A stretch of DNA of 19,002 nt from Candidatus Hydrogenedentota bacterium (lineage in GTDB: Bacteria > Hydrogenedentota > Hydrogenedentia > Hydrogenedentales > CAITNO01): NCBI GenBank assembly GCA_011046175.1, contig DSBB01000360.1:1-19002 (forward strand), read 5' to 3'. The notes beneath the pieces are model-generated. The model saw only the letters and a list, made by a program, of their open reading frames with translations, did not search any database and was not told where the DNA came from. Below are positions 1 through 7,304 of this stretch, piece by piece. The translations under genes and the position numbers were made by a program. Each line of letters begins with the position of its first letter. Positions within the stretch are counted from its first letter, which is position 1.

Positions 1-95
1 AATTTCAGACGCAACGTTTCCGCGCTCAGGACATCCGTCGTTGAAGCGGGTTCCTCCGGCGGCGCCGGCGCCGTATTTATAGTCGTTTCAGACAT
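1..95 (-). CDS. N-terminal fragment of an unidentified protein
   Basis: This is the first 31 codons of a leftward gene whose remainder lies outside the window. The reading begins MSETTINTAPAPPEEP and is rich in Pro, Ala, Thr and Glu, which suggests a flexible, disordered N-terminus; there is no signal peptide. An AGGAAAG Shine-Dalgarno-like sequence lies about 12 bases upstream of the ATG, and a TATACT -10 box lies further upstream, so the start is credible. Function cannot be assigned from this fragment. Confidence 0.6.
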   Translation of the reverse strand, partial: MSETTINTAPAPPEEPASTTDVLSAETLRLK

Positions 96-161
96 GAAGT
101 TTCGTGACTCTTTCCTATTGCGGGCGTTCCCTGCGGCCCGTTACAAACCTGTGAGGCATAC

Positions 162-188
162 AGTATACCACAGGTTCCATCCACTCAA
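162..188 (-). promoter_or_regulatory. Predicted sigma-70-type promoter for the leftward gene at the left edge
   Basis: On the minus strand a TATACT -10 box (162-167) lies 15 bases from TTGAGT (183-188); reading the -35 one base over gives a 16-base spacer. It sits about 65 bases upstream of the ATG at 95. The -10 box is good and the -35 moderate. Confidence 0.4.
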
Positions 189-256
189 AGCGACCCGCTT
201 ATCCTACCGGCAGCGCCGTTGCGAACGCAACTTGAGAGCGGACAGGTGCAACTATT

Positions 257-268
257 GCCAAGATTGGC
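257..268. repeat. Small palindrome (GCCAA-GA-TTGGC), possible operator
   Basis: The five-base arms are perfect around a two-base centre, and the site lies between two divergent genes. The two-base centre makes a DNA-binding-protein site more likely than an RNA hairpin. No regulator is identified, and a palindrome this short can occur by chance. Confidence 0.25.
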
Positions 269-347
269 GAATATACAAGAGGTGTTGTTTCGCGGTGTTT
301 CCGGGAATATTTGCGCCGTAAAGATGCGATTCCCCACAAAAAGCGGG

Positions 348-353
348 TACAAT
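348..353 (+). promoter_or_regulatory. Possible -10 box for the gene at 406
   Basis: TACAAT matches five of six consensus bases and would give a leader of about 45 bases. The expected -35 position (325-330, TGCGAT) is poor, so this rests on the -10 alone. Confidence 0.3.
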
Positions 354-405
354 GGAGCGCGTAATGCAAGACTTGTGCCCGTGCGAATAGATAAGGATAA
401 CGATC

Positions 406-1143
406 ATGAACAGATATTTGCGTCCGGGTGTCGTGTGCGCCGTGTTATGCGGGATAGCGGCAATAACCGGCACTGCCGTTGCGGATACGCCCTGGGATTA
501 CAGGCCGGTGGTTATCAACGGCGTATTCACCGATGCGCGCACCGCCCATATTATCGCAGAACCGGACAAGGGGCATATCGGCTATCACCAGGCGCGCGAC
601 GCGGCGCCGGCGTTGTGGTTTCGGTTTGAAGGCAATTACGGGGACCGAGTACGACTCCGCATGGGCGTTCCCGCGCTTGACCGATACCGCCTGCTGCGGC
701 CCGCCATCGCGGTGCTGGGGCAGGGGCTGCCGCCCATTGACGAGACGATTCCCTTCGCGATGCCCGAAGGCGATTTCGGCGGTGTTGTGTATCATGCCGC
801 GGACTTGGACATAGAACGTTACGAAGACAAGTACACCGGCGCCGTCAGCTGGCGATTTGAAACAATCGAACATATCTTGGAGTCAACCGGGCGCGTTTAC
901 GTTGTCGGGTTCATCCCCATGCCCCGGGACCCGGAAACCGAAGCCACATTTGAAGAAGGAAAATTCTGGATGACTATGGGGCACAAGGTAAATTTCCGAT
1001 TGCGCGACTTGGCGGGAACCTATGCGCGCACCGCGAGAATACGAAACTTCTTTGAGGACGCCGTCACGAACAGCAATCTTTACCGAAACGGCGTCATGGG
1101 ACTTATCATATCGGTAATCACGCTGATGATTGCCGTGTCATAG
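406..1143 (+). CDS. Secreted, membrane-anchored protein of unknown function
   Basis: I do not recognise this 245-residue protein. Residues 1-26 form a typical Sec signal peptide with probable cleavage after AVA, before DTPWDY. Residues about 227-245 form a hydrophobic segment (VMGLIISVITLMIAVS) that ends at the stop codon. The predicted topology is therefore an exported domain of about 200 residues held by a C-terminal membrane anchor. The exported part is rich in beta-prone and charged stretches and has no motif I can name. The start is supported by AAGGA eight bases upstream. Its stop lies 14 bases before the phosphatase-superfamily gene, so the two are probably co-transcribed. It could be a periplasmic or cell-surface partner of that protein, but this is context only. 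Confidence 0.8.
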   Translation: MNRYLRPGVVCAVLCGIAAITGTAVADTPWDYRPVVINGVFTDARTAHIIAEPDKGHIGYHQARDAAPALWFRFEGNYGDRVRLRMGVPALDRYRLLRPAIAVLGQGLPPIDETIPFAMPEGDFGGVVYHAADLDIERYEDKYTGAVSWRFETIEHILESTGRVYVVGFIPMPRDPETEATFEEGKFWMTMGHKVNFRLRDLAGTYARTARIRNFFEDAVTNSNLYRNGVMGLIISVITLMIAVS

Positions 1144-1157
1144 ATGCGCATGCCCCC

Positions 1158-2750
1158 ATGACGCGCGTACTGCTCATAGGTCTTGACGGGGCCGACCCGG
1201 AACTGACGGCGCGCTGGATGGGCGAGGGGCGGTTGCCGCATCTTCAGGCGTTGGCGGCGCATGGGGCGTTTGCGCCGTTGCGCGGTGTTGTGCCGCCCGT
1301 GACCTATCCCGCGTGGACCACCTGCGTTACCGGTGTGAATCCCGGCCGGCACGGCATCGTTGACTTTACCACAATGGTTCCCGGTCGGTACGCGATACGC
1401 TTTCTGAACAGCGCCGACCGAAAAGCGCCCGCGTTGTGGAACATTTTGTCCGACGCGGGGAAACGGGTTTGCGTGTTGGGCGTGCCCGGCGCCTATCCGC
1501 CGGAGCCGGTCAACGGGGTGTTTTTGTCCGGCTTTGATTCGCCCGTGGCGGACGGGGTGGACCGTTCCTGCGTTTATCCGGCGGCGGCGTGGCCGCGCGT
1601 GCGCCGCTGGCGGTTTGCGCCGTTTCAGGAGCACCGCATCACGCCGGATTGGTACGGCGCCGCATTGCGTTTGCTTGGGGAAACGATAACGGAAAAAACG
1701 GAAATTGCCGGTCAGTTGCTCGAAGAGGAGCCGTGGGATTTTTTTATGGCGGTGTTCGGCGAGGCGGACACGGCCTCCCATCACTTCTGGCCGCTTGAGG
1801 ACGCACGTTCGCCGCGCAGAAGGGCTGACAGCAATGCGCCGGAACATCCCATCCGCCGCGTCTACGAACGGCTTGACGGCGCCGTGGGCGCGCTGGCGGC
1901 CGCCGCCGGGCCGGACGCGCTTGTCATGGTGGTGTCCGACCACGGATTCGGCGGCGCGGGCGTCGAAACGGTCCACCTGAACAATCTACTGGCGGAATAC
2001 GGCTGCCTGCGCTATGGCGCCGCCCATGACGCGCCGCTGAAGCGCTGGGCGTTGCGCCTGCTGCCGGCGCGCGGGCGCGGCGCGTTGTTCCGACGTTTTC
2101 GCGGCGCGGCAACCCGCGTGGAGAGTCGCGCCCGATTCGGCGGCATAGACTGGCGACACACGCGCGCATGGTCGGACGAACTGGACTACTTCCCATCCTT
2201 GCGCGTCAACCTCGAGGGGCGCGAACCCGGCGGCATTGTTCCCCGGAAAGAATATGAAAGCGCGGTTGCGGAATTATGCGCCTTGCTTGAAACATCCCCG
2301 GCGGTGGCGCGCGCCCTGCCCCGCGACGCCGTTTATACGGGAGAGTGGACGACGCGCGCGCCCGACATCATTATCGAACTCAACTGGAAGGACGGCTATC
2401 GCTATTCCTGCACCCGCGCGCGGGGCGGTCCCGCCATCGAAACGCTGCCTTTGTCTGAATGGCGCGGCGGCAAGGAGCGCGGCAACAGCGGCGTCCACCG
2501 CAACCCCGCGCTGTTCATTGCGAACCGGAAGATTAGCCGTGACGCGCCCGCATTGACCGATATGGCGCCCTCGGCGCTGCAACACCTGAACGTGCCCGCA
2601 CCCCACATGGAAGGGACGGCGCTGTTCGGATATGACAAGGGGGACGGCGGGAACGAGAGCGGCTGGACGCCGCCTCCGGAAAAGCAGTACACCGAAGAGC
2701 AGGAAAACGTTCTTGAAGGGCGAATGCGCAGTCTGGGATACTATGAATAA
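1158..2750 (+). CDS. Alkaline-phosphatase-superfamily phosphohydrolase (COG3379-like)
   Basis: This 530-residue protein belongs to the alkaline phosphatase / nucleotide pyrophosphatase superfamily, which cleaves phosphomonoesters or phosphodiesters with two metal ions. The whole metal site can be placed: Asp10 in LIGLDGADP, the probable nucleophile Thr49 in PPVTYPAW, Asp204 and His208 in EADTASHHF, Asp261 and His262 in VVSDHGFGG, and His273. The VTGVNPGRHG motif after the nucleophile is typical of the family. There is no signal peptide, so it should act in the cytoplasm. No Shine-Dalgarno is evident at the ATG, which lies 14 bases after the upstream stop, so translational coupling is likely. 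The substrate is unknown; relatives act as nucleotide or lipid phosphodiesterases or as phosphomutases, and the sequence does not decide between them. Confidence 0.85.
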   Translation: MTRVLLIGLDGADPELTARWMGEGRLPHLQALAAHGAFAPLRGVVPPVTYPAWTTCVTGVNPGRHGIVDFTTMVPGRYAIRFLNSADRKAPALWNILSDAGKRVCVLGVPGAYPPEPVNGVFLSGFDSPVADGVDRSCVYPAAAWPRVRRWRFAPFQEHRITPDWYGAALRLLGETITEKTEIAGQLLEEEPWDFFMAVFGEADTASHHFWPLEDARSPRRRADSNAPEHPIRRVYERLDGAVGALAAAAGPDALVMVVSDHGFGGAGVETVHLNNLLAEYGCLRYGAAHDAPLKRWALRLLPARGRGALFRRFRGAATRVESRARFGGIDWRHTRAWSDELDYFPSLRVNLEGREPGGIVPRKEYESAVAELCALLETSPAVARALPRDAVYTGEWTTRAPDIIIELNWKDGYRYSCTRARGGPAIETLPLSEWRGGKERGNSGVHRNPALFIANRKISRDAPALTDMAPSALQHLNVPAPHMEGTALFGYDKGDGGNESGWTPPPEKQYTEEQENVLEGRMRSLGYYE

Positions 2751-2767
2751 GGCAGGGCTCGGCGATT

Positions 2768-2795
2768 TTGCGCGGTTGCGAAAGGGGTATATAAT
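2768..2795 (+). promoter_or_regulatory. Predicted promoter of the fucosidase gene
   Basis: A perfect TATAAT -10 box (2790-2795) follows TTGCGC (2768-2773) with a 16-base spacer. Transcription would start near 2802, giving a leader of about 70 bases that contains the hairpin at 2815-2832. The fucosidase could therefore be transcribed independently of the phosphatase gene. Confidence 0.5.
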
Positions 2796-2814
2796 GAAGC
2801 AACTTTTTGAAAAG

Positions 2815-2832
2815 ACTGCGCGCTCGCGCAGT
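2815..2832 (+). promoter_or_regulatory. Hairpin in the fucosidase leader
   Basis: ACTGCGC and GCGCAGT form a perfect seven-pair stem around a GCTC loop, between the predicted promoter and the Shine-Dalgarno of the fucosidase gene. No T-run follows, so it is not an ordinary terminator. It may stabilise or regulate the leader. Confidence 0.4.
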
Positions 2833-2860
2833 GAAAAGCGGCTTCACGCCCGTAAATGGG

Positions 2861-2866
2861 AAAGGA
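2861..2866 (+). promoter_or_regulatory. Ribosome binding site that decides the fucosidase start
   Basis: AAAGGA lies seven bases before the ATG at 2874. The in-frame ATG at 2856 has no comparable site and would place MGKETA in front of the hydrophobic leader, so 2874 is preferred. Confidence 0.6.
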
Positions 2867-2873
2867 AACAGCG

Positions 2874-4280
2874 ATGTTAATGCTTCTCGGCGCCGTGGTC
2901 AGCGGCATAATGGCGGTTGCGCCGCCCGAACCTTACGGCCCCGTTCCAACGCCGGAACAACTTGCCTGGCAACGGATGGAATACGGCATGTTCTGCCATT
3001 TCGGGATTAATACGTTTCACAATCAAGAATGGACGGACGGCGCCAAAGCCCCGGCGACTTTTCTGCCGACCGACTTCAACGGGCGGCAATGGGTGGAGGC
3101 GGCGAAAGCCGCCGGCATGAAGTATCTTGTGGTAACGGCAAAACATCATGACGGGTTCGCGGTGTATCCGACGGCGCATGGCGATTACAACGTGAAGGCA
3201 AGCCCGTGGCGCGGCGGACGCGGCGATGTGGTGCGGGAAGTCGCCGACGCCTGTCATGACCTGGGTATGATGTTCGGAGTGTATTTGTCGCCGTGGGATC
3301 GTCATGATCCCTTGTACAACGACCCGCCCGCGTATGACGAACGCTTCAAGGCCATGCTCGTTGAGTTGCTTGAGCATTACGGTCCCGTGGGCGAAGTGTG
3401 GTTTGACGGCGCCGGTTCCGAGGGGCATGTTTACGACTGGGAAGGTTATTACGCGGTTATACGCGAATACGCGCCTCAGGCGCTGATTGCCATTTGCGGT
3501 CCCGACATCCGCTGGGTGGGCAACGAAGACGGACTTGCGCCGGACACATTGTGGAATGTTCACGAAATAACGTTGCCCATTCCGGGCGAAGAAGGCGGCG
3601 GCGCGAGGCGCTGGTGGCCGTCGGAATGCGATGTGCCCATTCGCAAGGGACAATGGTTTTTTCACACGAGGGGCGAGCGCAACCTGCGCAGTCTGGAAGA
3701 ACTTCTTGAAATTTATTACCGTAGTGTCGGGTTGGGCGCCGCCCTGCTGCTTAATGTTTCTCCGGACCGAAGGGGACTGTTGCCCGAGGCGGACACGGCG
3801 CGGTTGCTTGAACTGTGGTCGGTGATAAGCGAAACGTTTGATAAGAACCTGGCCAAGGCCGCGACGGCGCAGGCGAGTCATGTTCGGGGGAACGCGCGCG
3901 ACTACGCCCCGGCAAATCTTCTGGACGGAAACACGGAAACCTACTGGGCACCAGACGATAACGCGCGCTGGGCCTGGGTGGAACTTGACTTTGGCGGGGA
4001 AATTGTTTTTGACCGATTTATGGCGCAGGAGCATATTCCTCTCGGTCAACGCGTTGCCGCACATGAGATTCACGTGTTCAAAGACGGCGCCTGGCGCATA
4101 GTCGCCAAGGGAACCACCATCGGCTATAAACGCATACATCGTCTTCCGGCAATCAAAGCGTCCAAAATACGCTTGTTTTTGACGGAAACAAAAGCCGCTC
4201 CCGTCATCGAGTCCGTCGGCGTATACAAGGCTTCGCCCCGTGACCTGGCTGTTGATATGGTTTTAGTTCAGGAGCCATGA
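2874..4280 (+). CDS. Alpha-L-fucosidase (GH29) with C-terminal discoidin-like domain
   Basis: This 468-residue enzyme should release alpha-linked L-fucose from glycans. Residues 1-16 are a short hydrophobic leader lacking a charged n-region, so export is likely but not certain. The GH29 catalytic barrel spans about residues 20-325, with HFG at 42-44, KHHDGF near 90-95 and the nucleophile Asp178 in EVWFDGAG. Glu218 in RWVGNE lies 40 residues after the nucleophile, matching the acid/base position of the subfamily specific for alpha-1,3/1,4 linkages. That subfamily placement is from memory of the motif and is not computed. WWPSECD at about 247-253 is also typical. Residues about 330-468, with NLLDGNTETYW and WVELDFGG, resemble an F5/8 type C / CBM32 sugar-binding domain. 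It has its own predicted promoter. Confidence 0.92.
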   Translation: MLMLLGAVVSGIMAVAPPEPYGPVPTPEQLAWQRMEYGMFCHFGINTFHNQEWTDGAKAPATFLPTDFNGRQWVEAAKAAGMKYLVVTAKHHDGFAVYPTAHGDYNVKASPWRGGRGDVVREVADACHDLGMMFGVYLSPWDRHDPLYNDPPAYDERFKAMLVELLEHYGPVGEVWFDGAGSEGHVYDWEGYYAVIREYAPQALIAICGPDIRWVGNEDGLAPDTLWNVHEITLPIPGEEGGGARRWWPSECDVPIRKGQWFFHTRGERNLRSLEELLEIYYRSVGLGAALLLNVSPDRRGLLPEADTARLLELWSVISETFDKNLAKAATAQASHVRGNARDYAPANLLDGNTETYWAPDDNARWAWVELDFGGEIVFDRFMAQEHIPLGQRVAAHEIHVFKDGAWRIVAKGTTIGYKRIHRLPAIKASKIRLFLTETKAAPVIESVGVYKASPRDLAVDMVLVQEP

Positions 4281-4336
4281 TCAATTAGGGGCAAATCGAA
4301 CGGCGCACGCCCAAAATACGGTTTAACAGGACCAAC

Positions 4337-4351
4337 GCGGCAGTATGCCGC
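4337..4351. repeat. Perfect short hairpin (GCGGCA-GTA-TGCCGC)
   Basis: Six perfect pairs surround a three-base loop, 57 bases after the fucosidase stop. No T-run follows in either direction, so it is not a classical intrinsic terminator. It could protect the 3' end of the transcript. Confidence 0.35.
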
Positions 4352-4519
4352 ACTCATGTATTCGTATTTCCGACTGAGGGCGCGCGGTTTATCAAAGAGG
4401 CGGATTTCGCAACGGTGCAATTGTGGGCAATCCGGCGTCGCCTTTTGTTATTGACCTTTGTTGTTTGCCGCACTTTTGTGTTATTATTATGAATGCGATA
4501 TGTTTTCGACTTTCTCATC

Positions 4520-4550
4520 TTGTCGCAAAACAGTAAAGAGTTTACATAAT
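4520..4550 (+). promoter_or_regulatory. Possible promoter of the coiled-coil gene
   Basis: TTGTCG (4520-4525) precedes CATAAT (4545-4550) with a 19-base spacer; TACATA at 4543-4548 gives 17 bases but a poorer -10. It lies in the most AT-rich part of the gap, about 70 bases before the start at 4621. Confidence 0.3.
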
Positions 4551-4620
4551 TATGGCGCGTATTTCCGTGGGTTTTCCGAAATCAACGCATATTGCGGTAT
4601 GAACAATGCAGGAACGTAGC

Positions 4621-7278
4621 ATGGAAGCAGAAGCACAAAATGAAATAATGAAAGCGTTTGCTGAAGCGCAGGACGCGGAGTCCAAACTCGCCACCGATTC
4701 GCATGAGAATCTTGTGACGGGATTGATTGGGTTGCAGGGCCAGCTGCAAACACTGATAGAAGAGATCGGTGACAAGCGGAACGAGGTCGAACGCGCCATA
4801 GCGGAGCGGCGCGCCAAATGGGATGCGTTACAGGAGCAGTACGCCTCGGGCAATCTTGTCTCGAGCGACGCGGCCGCCCGCCTCGAGGAACTTGAAAAGA
4901 ATTTTGCCGAGCAGGAGAAAGCGTTGGAGGATGCTCTCGCCCGCGCGGAACGCGCCGAAGAGCTCCTGAAAGACGGCGCAACGCCTGAAGTGAAACAGCA
5001 GATGCAGGAGATGGAGGAGAATCTGGAAAAACGGCGTGAAACCATCAATATTGCGCGCCGCCGCATTTTGCGTCTTCAGGAGAAGATAGAGGGATTCGCC
5101 GCGGAACGCGCCGCCGCGCAACAACGCGCCGTGGATGCGGAGGCGCGGCTTGAAAGACAGAGCGCGGCGTTGCGTTCCGCGGAGGAGCGCCTGCTCGAGT
5201 TAAGGAACAAACTGGAGTCCAAGCGGGAGGATGGCGATACGACGGCGGCGGAAATCAAGGCGTTGGAAAGCCAGTTGCAGGAAAAGGAACAGGAGCTTGC
5301 CGCCGCCGATGAACGCCACGCCGCGTTGCAGTCCCAGATTGAAAAGCAGCTAAGCGAGATGGCGCGTTTGGATGAGCGCATACACGCGCTGGAAGGCATG
5401 CTTGAAGAGCACAGCGCGGAGTCTGGGGACGCGCAACAGCAGGCGGAATCCCTTGAACGCGAGCTGGCAGAAAAAAGCGGTCAACTTAAGGACCTCGAAA
5501 AGCAGATCGAAAAAGCCAAATCGGAGAAGAAGGCGGCGGACGCCGAGATTTCCAATCTTGCCGAAGAACTGGAAAAACAACAGAAAAAGAACGCGCGCAT
5601 AGAAGAAGAAAAAACGGAAGCGACGAACCGTATCGCAGAACTTGAAAAACAGGCCAAGGCGCTCCAACAGCAGCATGAAGAGACGCGCGCCGCCTTGATA
5701 AAATCCGACGCCCGCGTCGCCGAGGCGGAAGCGGCGCAACGCAATGCGGAAGAGCAGGCGGAGGCAGCGCGCAAGGAGGCGAAACGAGCCCGGGAAGAAC
5801 TGGCGAAGCAGCAGAAGACTTTTGACGGCAGCGCCGAAAAGACAGCGGCGCTGGAGTCGGCGCTTGAAGCCGAGCGCGCGCGTCTTGAAGAGGCGCGGCA
5901 GGCGTTGGCGAAGATGCGCGAGGAAATGTCGAAAACCGCCGCCGACCTTGATGAGACGCATCAACGGGTTACGGCGCTCGAGTCGGAATTGAGCGAGCGG
6001 GACGCGGCGATTGAAAGCGCCGAAAAACGCGCGGATGAGGCGGAGGACAAATATGAAAAGCTCTTGTCGCAAAGCGGCGACACAGAAGAGCGCATTTCCT
6101 CGCTCCTTGAAGAACTGGAAACGAAAAAGCAGCAGATAGTCGAGTTGTCGGAAGCGGCGGAACATGCGCAAGCCGACATGAAGTCCGCCAAACAAGCGGC
6201 CGAGCAGGCGTCTAAAAACGCCGCCGACGCCCGGGCGGCATTGCAGATTATGGCCGCCGACATGGAAGCCACCGAGAACCGTCTGGGTGTCTGGAAGAAA
6301 CGCGCTGAAGAAGCGGAGAAACAAGCGCAAATTTTCCAAAGCGAACATGACAAAATAACGGAAAGCTACCAAAAAACACGCGCTGAGTTGGAAACGGTTT
6401 CTGTTGCGGCGCGCGAGGCGGAGACGGCGCTTGCGACTACGCGTCAGGAGCTCGAGATGCTTCAGGAACGCAACAATGTCGCCGTATCACAGAACAAGTC
6501 CCAGGCGCAACAAGCGGAAACGCTCCGGGCAAAGGTTGAGGAACTTGAACAGGTGTTGCAGGAAACGCCGTCGAAAGAACAAATTACCTCTTTGAAACGG
6601 CAACTGGATGAAGAGCGGGAACGCGCTGAAGCGCTTCAGGAAAGACTGAGCGATGAAGTTGCCAAAGGCACCAAGGCGGGGCTTGCCCGTCAGTTGGCCG
6701 ACGCATTGCGCGAGGCGGAAGAGGCGCGGGAAGAACTGCGCCGGATCAAGCATGATATTGACAAGGGACTGCGCGGCAGCAAAGGCGGGGCGTCTGTCGC
6801 TCCCAAAGACTTGCGCAGCGTGATCAGCAGCATGCCGCCGGAAAAGCGCAAGAACCTGGCCGAGGTGTTGCTGGAAGCAAACGTTATAACGCACGATCAA
6901 CTGCATAAGGCGCAATCCGAACAAAAGACGCAGCCCGACAGCACCCTGCCGGGAATCCTGTTGAGCAGCCAACTGGTGGACGAACGCACGCTGGCCGAGG
7001 CGATTTCTTTGCAAAGCGACGTAAGTTTGATCAGTCTGAGCGATTATCAGATCGAGGCGGACGCGATTGCATTGGTTCCGGAGCGCATCGCTCACATGTA
7101 CCATTGCATACCCCTGCGCCTGTCCGAAAACCGGATTGACGTTGCAATGGCCAATCCGGGGAATCTACTCGGCATCGAGGACTTGGAACGCGTAACGGGC
7201 ATGCAGGTAAACGCGCTGGTTGCGGTACGCTCGGAAATAGAAGCGGCCATTAACGCCCATTACAAGTCCGGCGAATAG
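4621..7278 (+). CDS. Long coiled-coil protein with C-terminal MshEN/GspE-N-like domain
   Basis: This 885-residue protein is two things in one chain. Residues about 15-715 are almost unbroken Glu/Lys/Ala/Arg/Leu/Gln-rich heptad sequence with few prolines, which predicts a very long coiled coil. Residues about 741-885 resemble the N-terminal domain of GspE/MshE secretion ATPases. Two 24-residue motifs are recognisable at 745-768 (NLAEVLLEANVI, ending in SEQ) and 775-798 (TLPGILLSSQLV, ending in SLQ), followed by the LVPERIA-type segment. The ATPase itself is absent. The Arg and Gly residues of the motif that bind c-di-GMP in MshE are replaced in both copies (N, A, N and T, P, Q). There is no signal peptide. 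The ATG at 4621 is chosen because AGGA lies seven bases upstream; an in-frame ATG at 4606 lacks a site. The role is unknown; a cytoplasmic scaffold is one possibility. Confidence 0.85.
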   Translation: MEAEAQNEIMKAFAEAQDAESKLATDSHENLVTGLIGLQGQLQTLIEEIGDKRNEVERAIAERRAKWDALQEQYASGNLVSSDAAARLEELEKNFAEQEKALEDALARAERAEELLKDGATPEVKQQMQEMEENLEKRRETINIARRRILRLQEKIEGFAAERAAAQQRAVDAEARLERQSAALRSAEERLLELRNKLESKREDGDTTAAEIKALESQLQEKEQELAAADERHAALQSQIEKQLSEMARLDERIHALEGMLEEHSAESGDAQQQAESLERELAEKSGQLKDLEKQIEKAKSEKKAADAEISNLAEELEKQQKKNARIEEEKTEATNRIAELEKQAKALQQQHEETRAALIKSDARVAEAEAAQRNAEEQAEAARKEAKRAREELAKQQKTFDGSAEKTAALESALEAERARLEEARQALAKMREEMSKTAADLDETHQRVTALESELSERDAAIESAEKRADEAEDKYEKLLSQSGDTEERISSLLEELETKKQQIVELSEAAEHAQADMKSAKQAAEQASKNAADARAALQIMAADMEATENRLGVWKKRAEEAEKQAQIFQSEHDKITESYQKTRAELETVSVAAREAETALATTRQELEMLQERNNVAVSQNKSQAQQAETLRAKVEELEQVLQETPSKEQITSLKRQLDEERERAEALQERLSDEVAKGTKAGLARQLADALREAEEAREELRRIKHDIDKGLRGSKGGASVAPKDLRSVISSMPPEKRKNLAEVLLEANVITHDQLHKAQSEQKTQPDSTLPGILLSSQLVDERTLAEAISLQSDVSLISLSDYQIEADAIALVPERIAHMYHCIPLRLSENRIDVAMANPGNLLGIEDLERVTGMQVNALVAVRSEIEAAINAHYKSGE

Positions 7279-7304
7279 AGCGCCTCCGATTCGCGGCGCT
7301 ATTC
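7273..7304. terminator. Hairpin between convergent genes, containing both stop codons
   Basis: CGCC (7281-7284) pairs with GGCG (7295-7298), and GAATAG (7273-7278) pairs with CTATTC (7299-7304), leaving a two-base AG bulge and a 10-base loop. Each arm carries the TAG stop of one convergent gene. A T-run is missing on both strands, so it may be a weak bidirectional terminator or 3'-end stabiliser. Confidence 0.35.

Larger units (their letters stand above)
96..405. other. Divergent intergenic region, about 310 bases
   Basis: This region separates the leftward gene at 1-95 from the rightward gene at 406. It holds the leftward TATACT promoter at 162-188 and a palindrome GCCAA-GA-TTGGC at 257-268 that could be an operator. 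A TACAAT -10-like box at 348-353 would serve the rightward gene, although no good -35 precedes it. Short frames here look non-coding. I see no RNA gene. Confidence 0.5.
4281..4620. other. Intergenic region with a hairpin and promoter-like sequences
   Basis: No gene is visible in these 340 bases. GC content drops visibly between about 4440 and 4560 compared with the flanking genes. A tight perfect hairpin lies at 4337-4351. Promoter-like boxes for the coiled-coil gene lie at 4520-4550, and a second AT-rich stretch at 4451-4490 holds TTGACC and overlapping TATTAT hexamers with poor spacing. No clear terminator for the fucosidase gene was found. Confidence 0.5.

Noticed and set aside
1080..1976. 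A 298-codon open frame on the minus strand
   Set aside because: It lies across two plus-strand genes and is Arg/Pro/His-rich without motifs, so it is a shadow of the phosphatase-superfamily gene.
2877..4139. A 420-codon open frame on the minus strand
   Set aside because: It is antisense to the GH29 gene, whose catalytic motifs are clear. The antisense product is low-complexity Arg/His-rich sequence with no family features.
5350..6372. A 340-codon Phe/Leu/Arg-rich open frame on the minus strand
   Set aside because: It is the complement of the Glu/Lys/Ala coiled coil, which produces a hydrophobic-looking shadow. There is no ribosome binding site or real membrane pattern.
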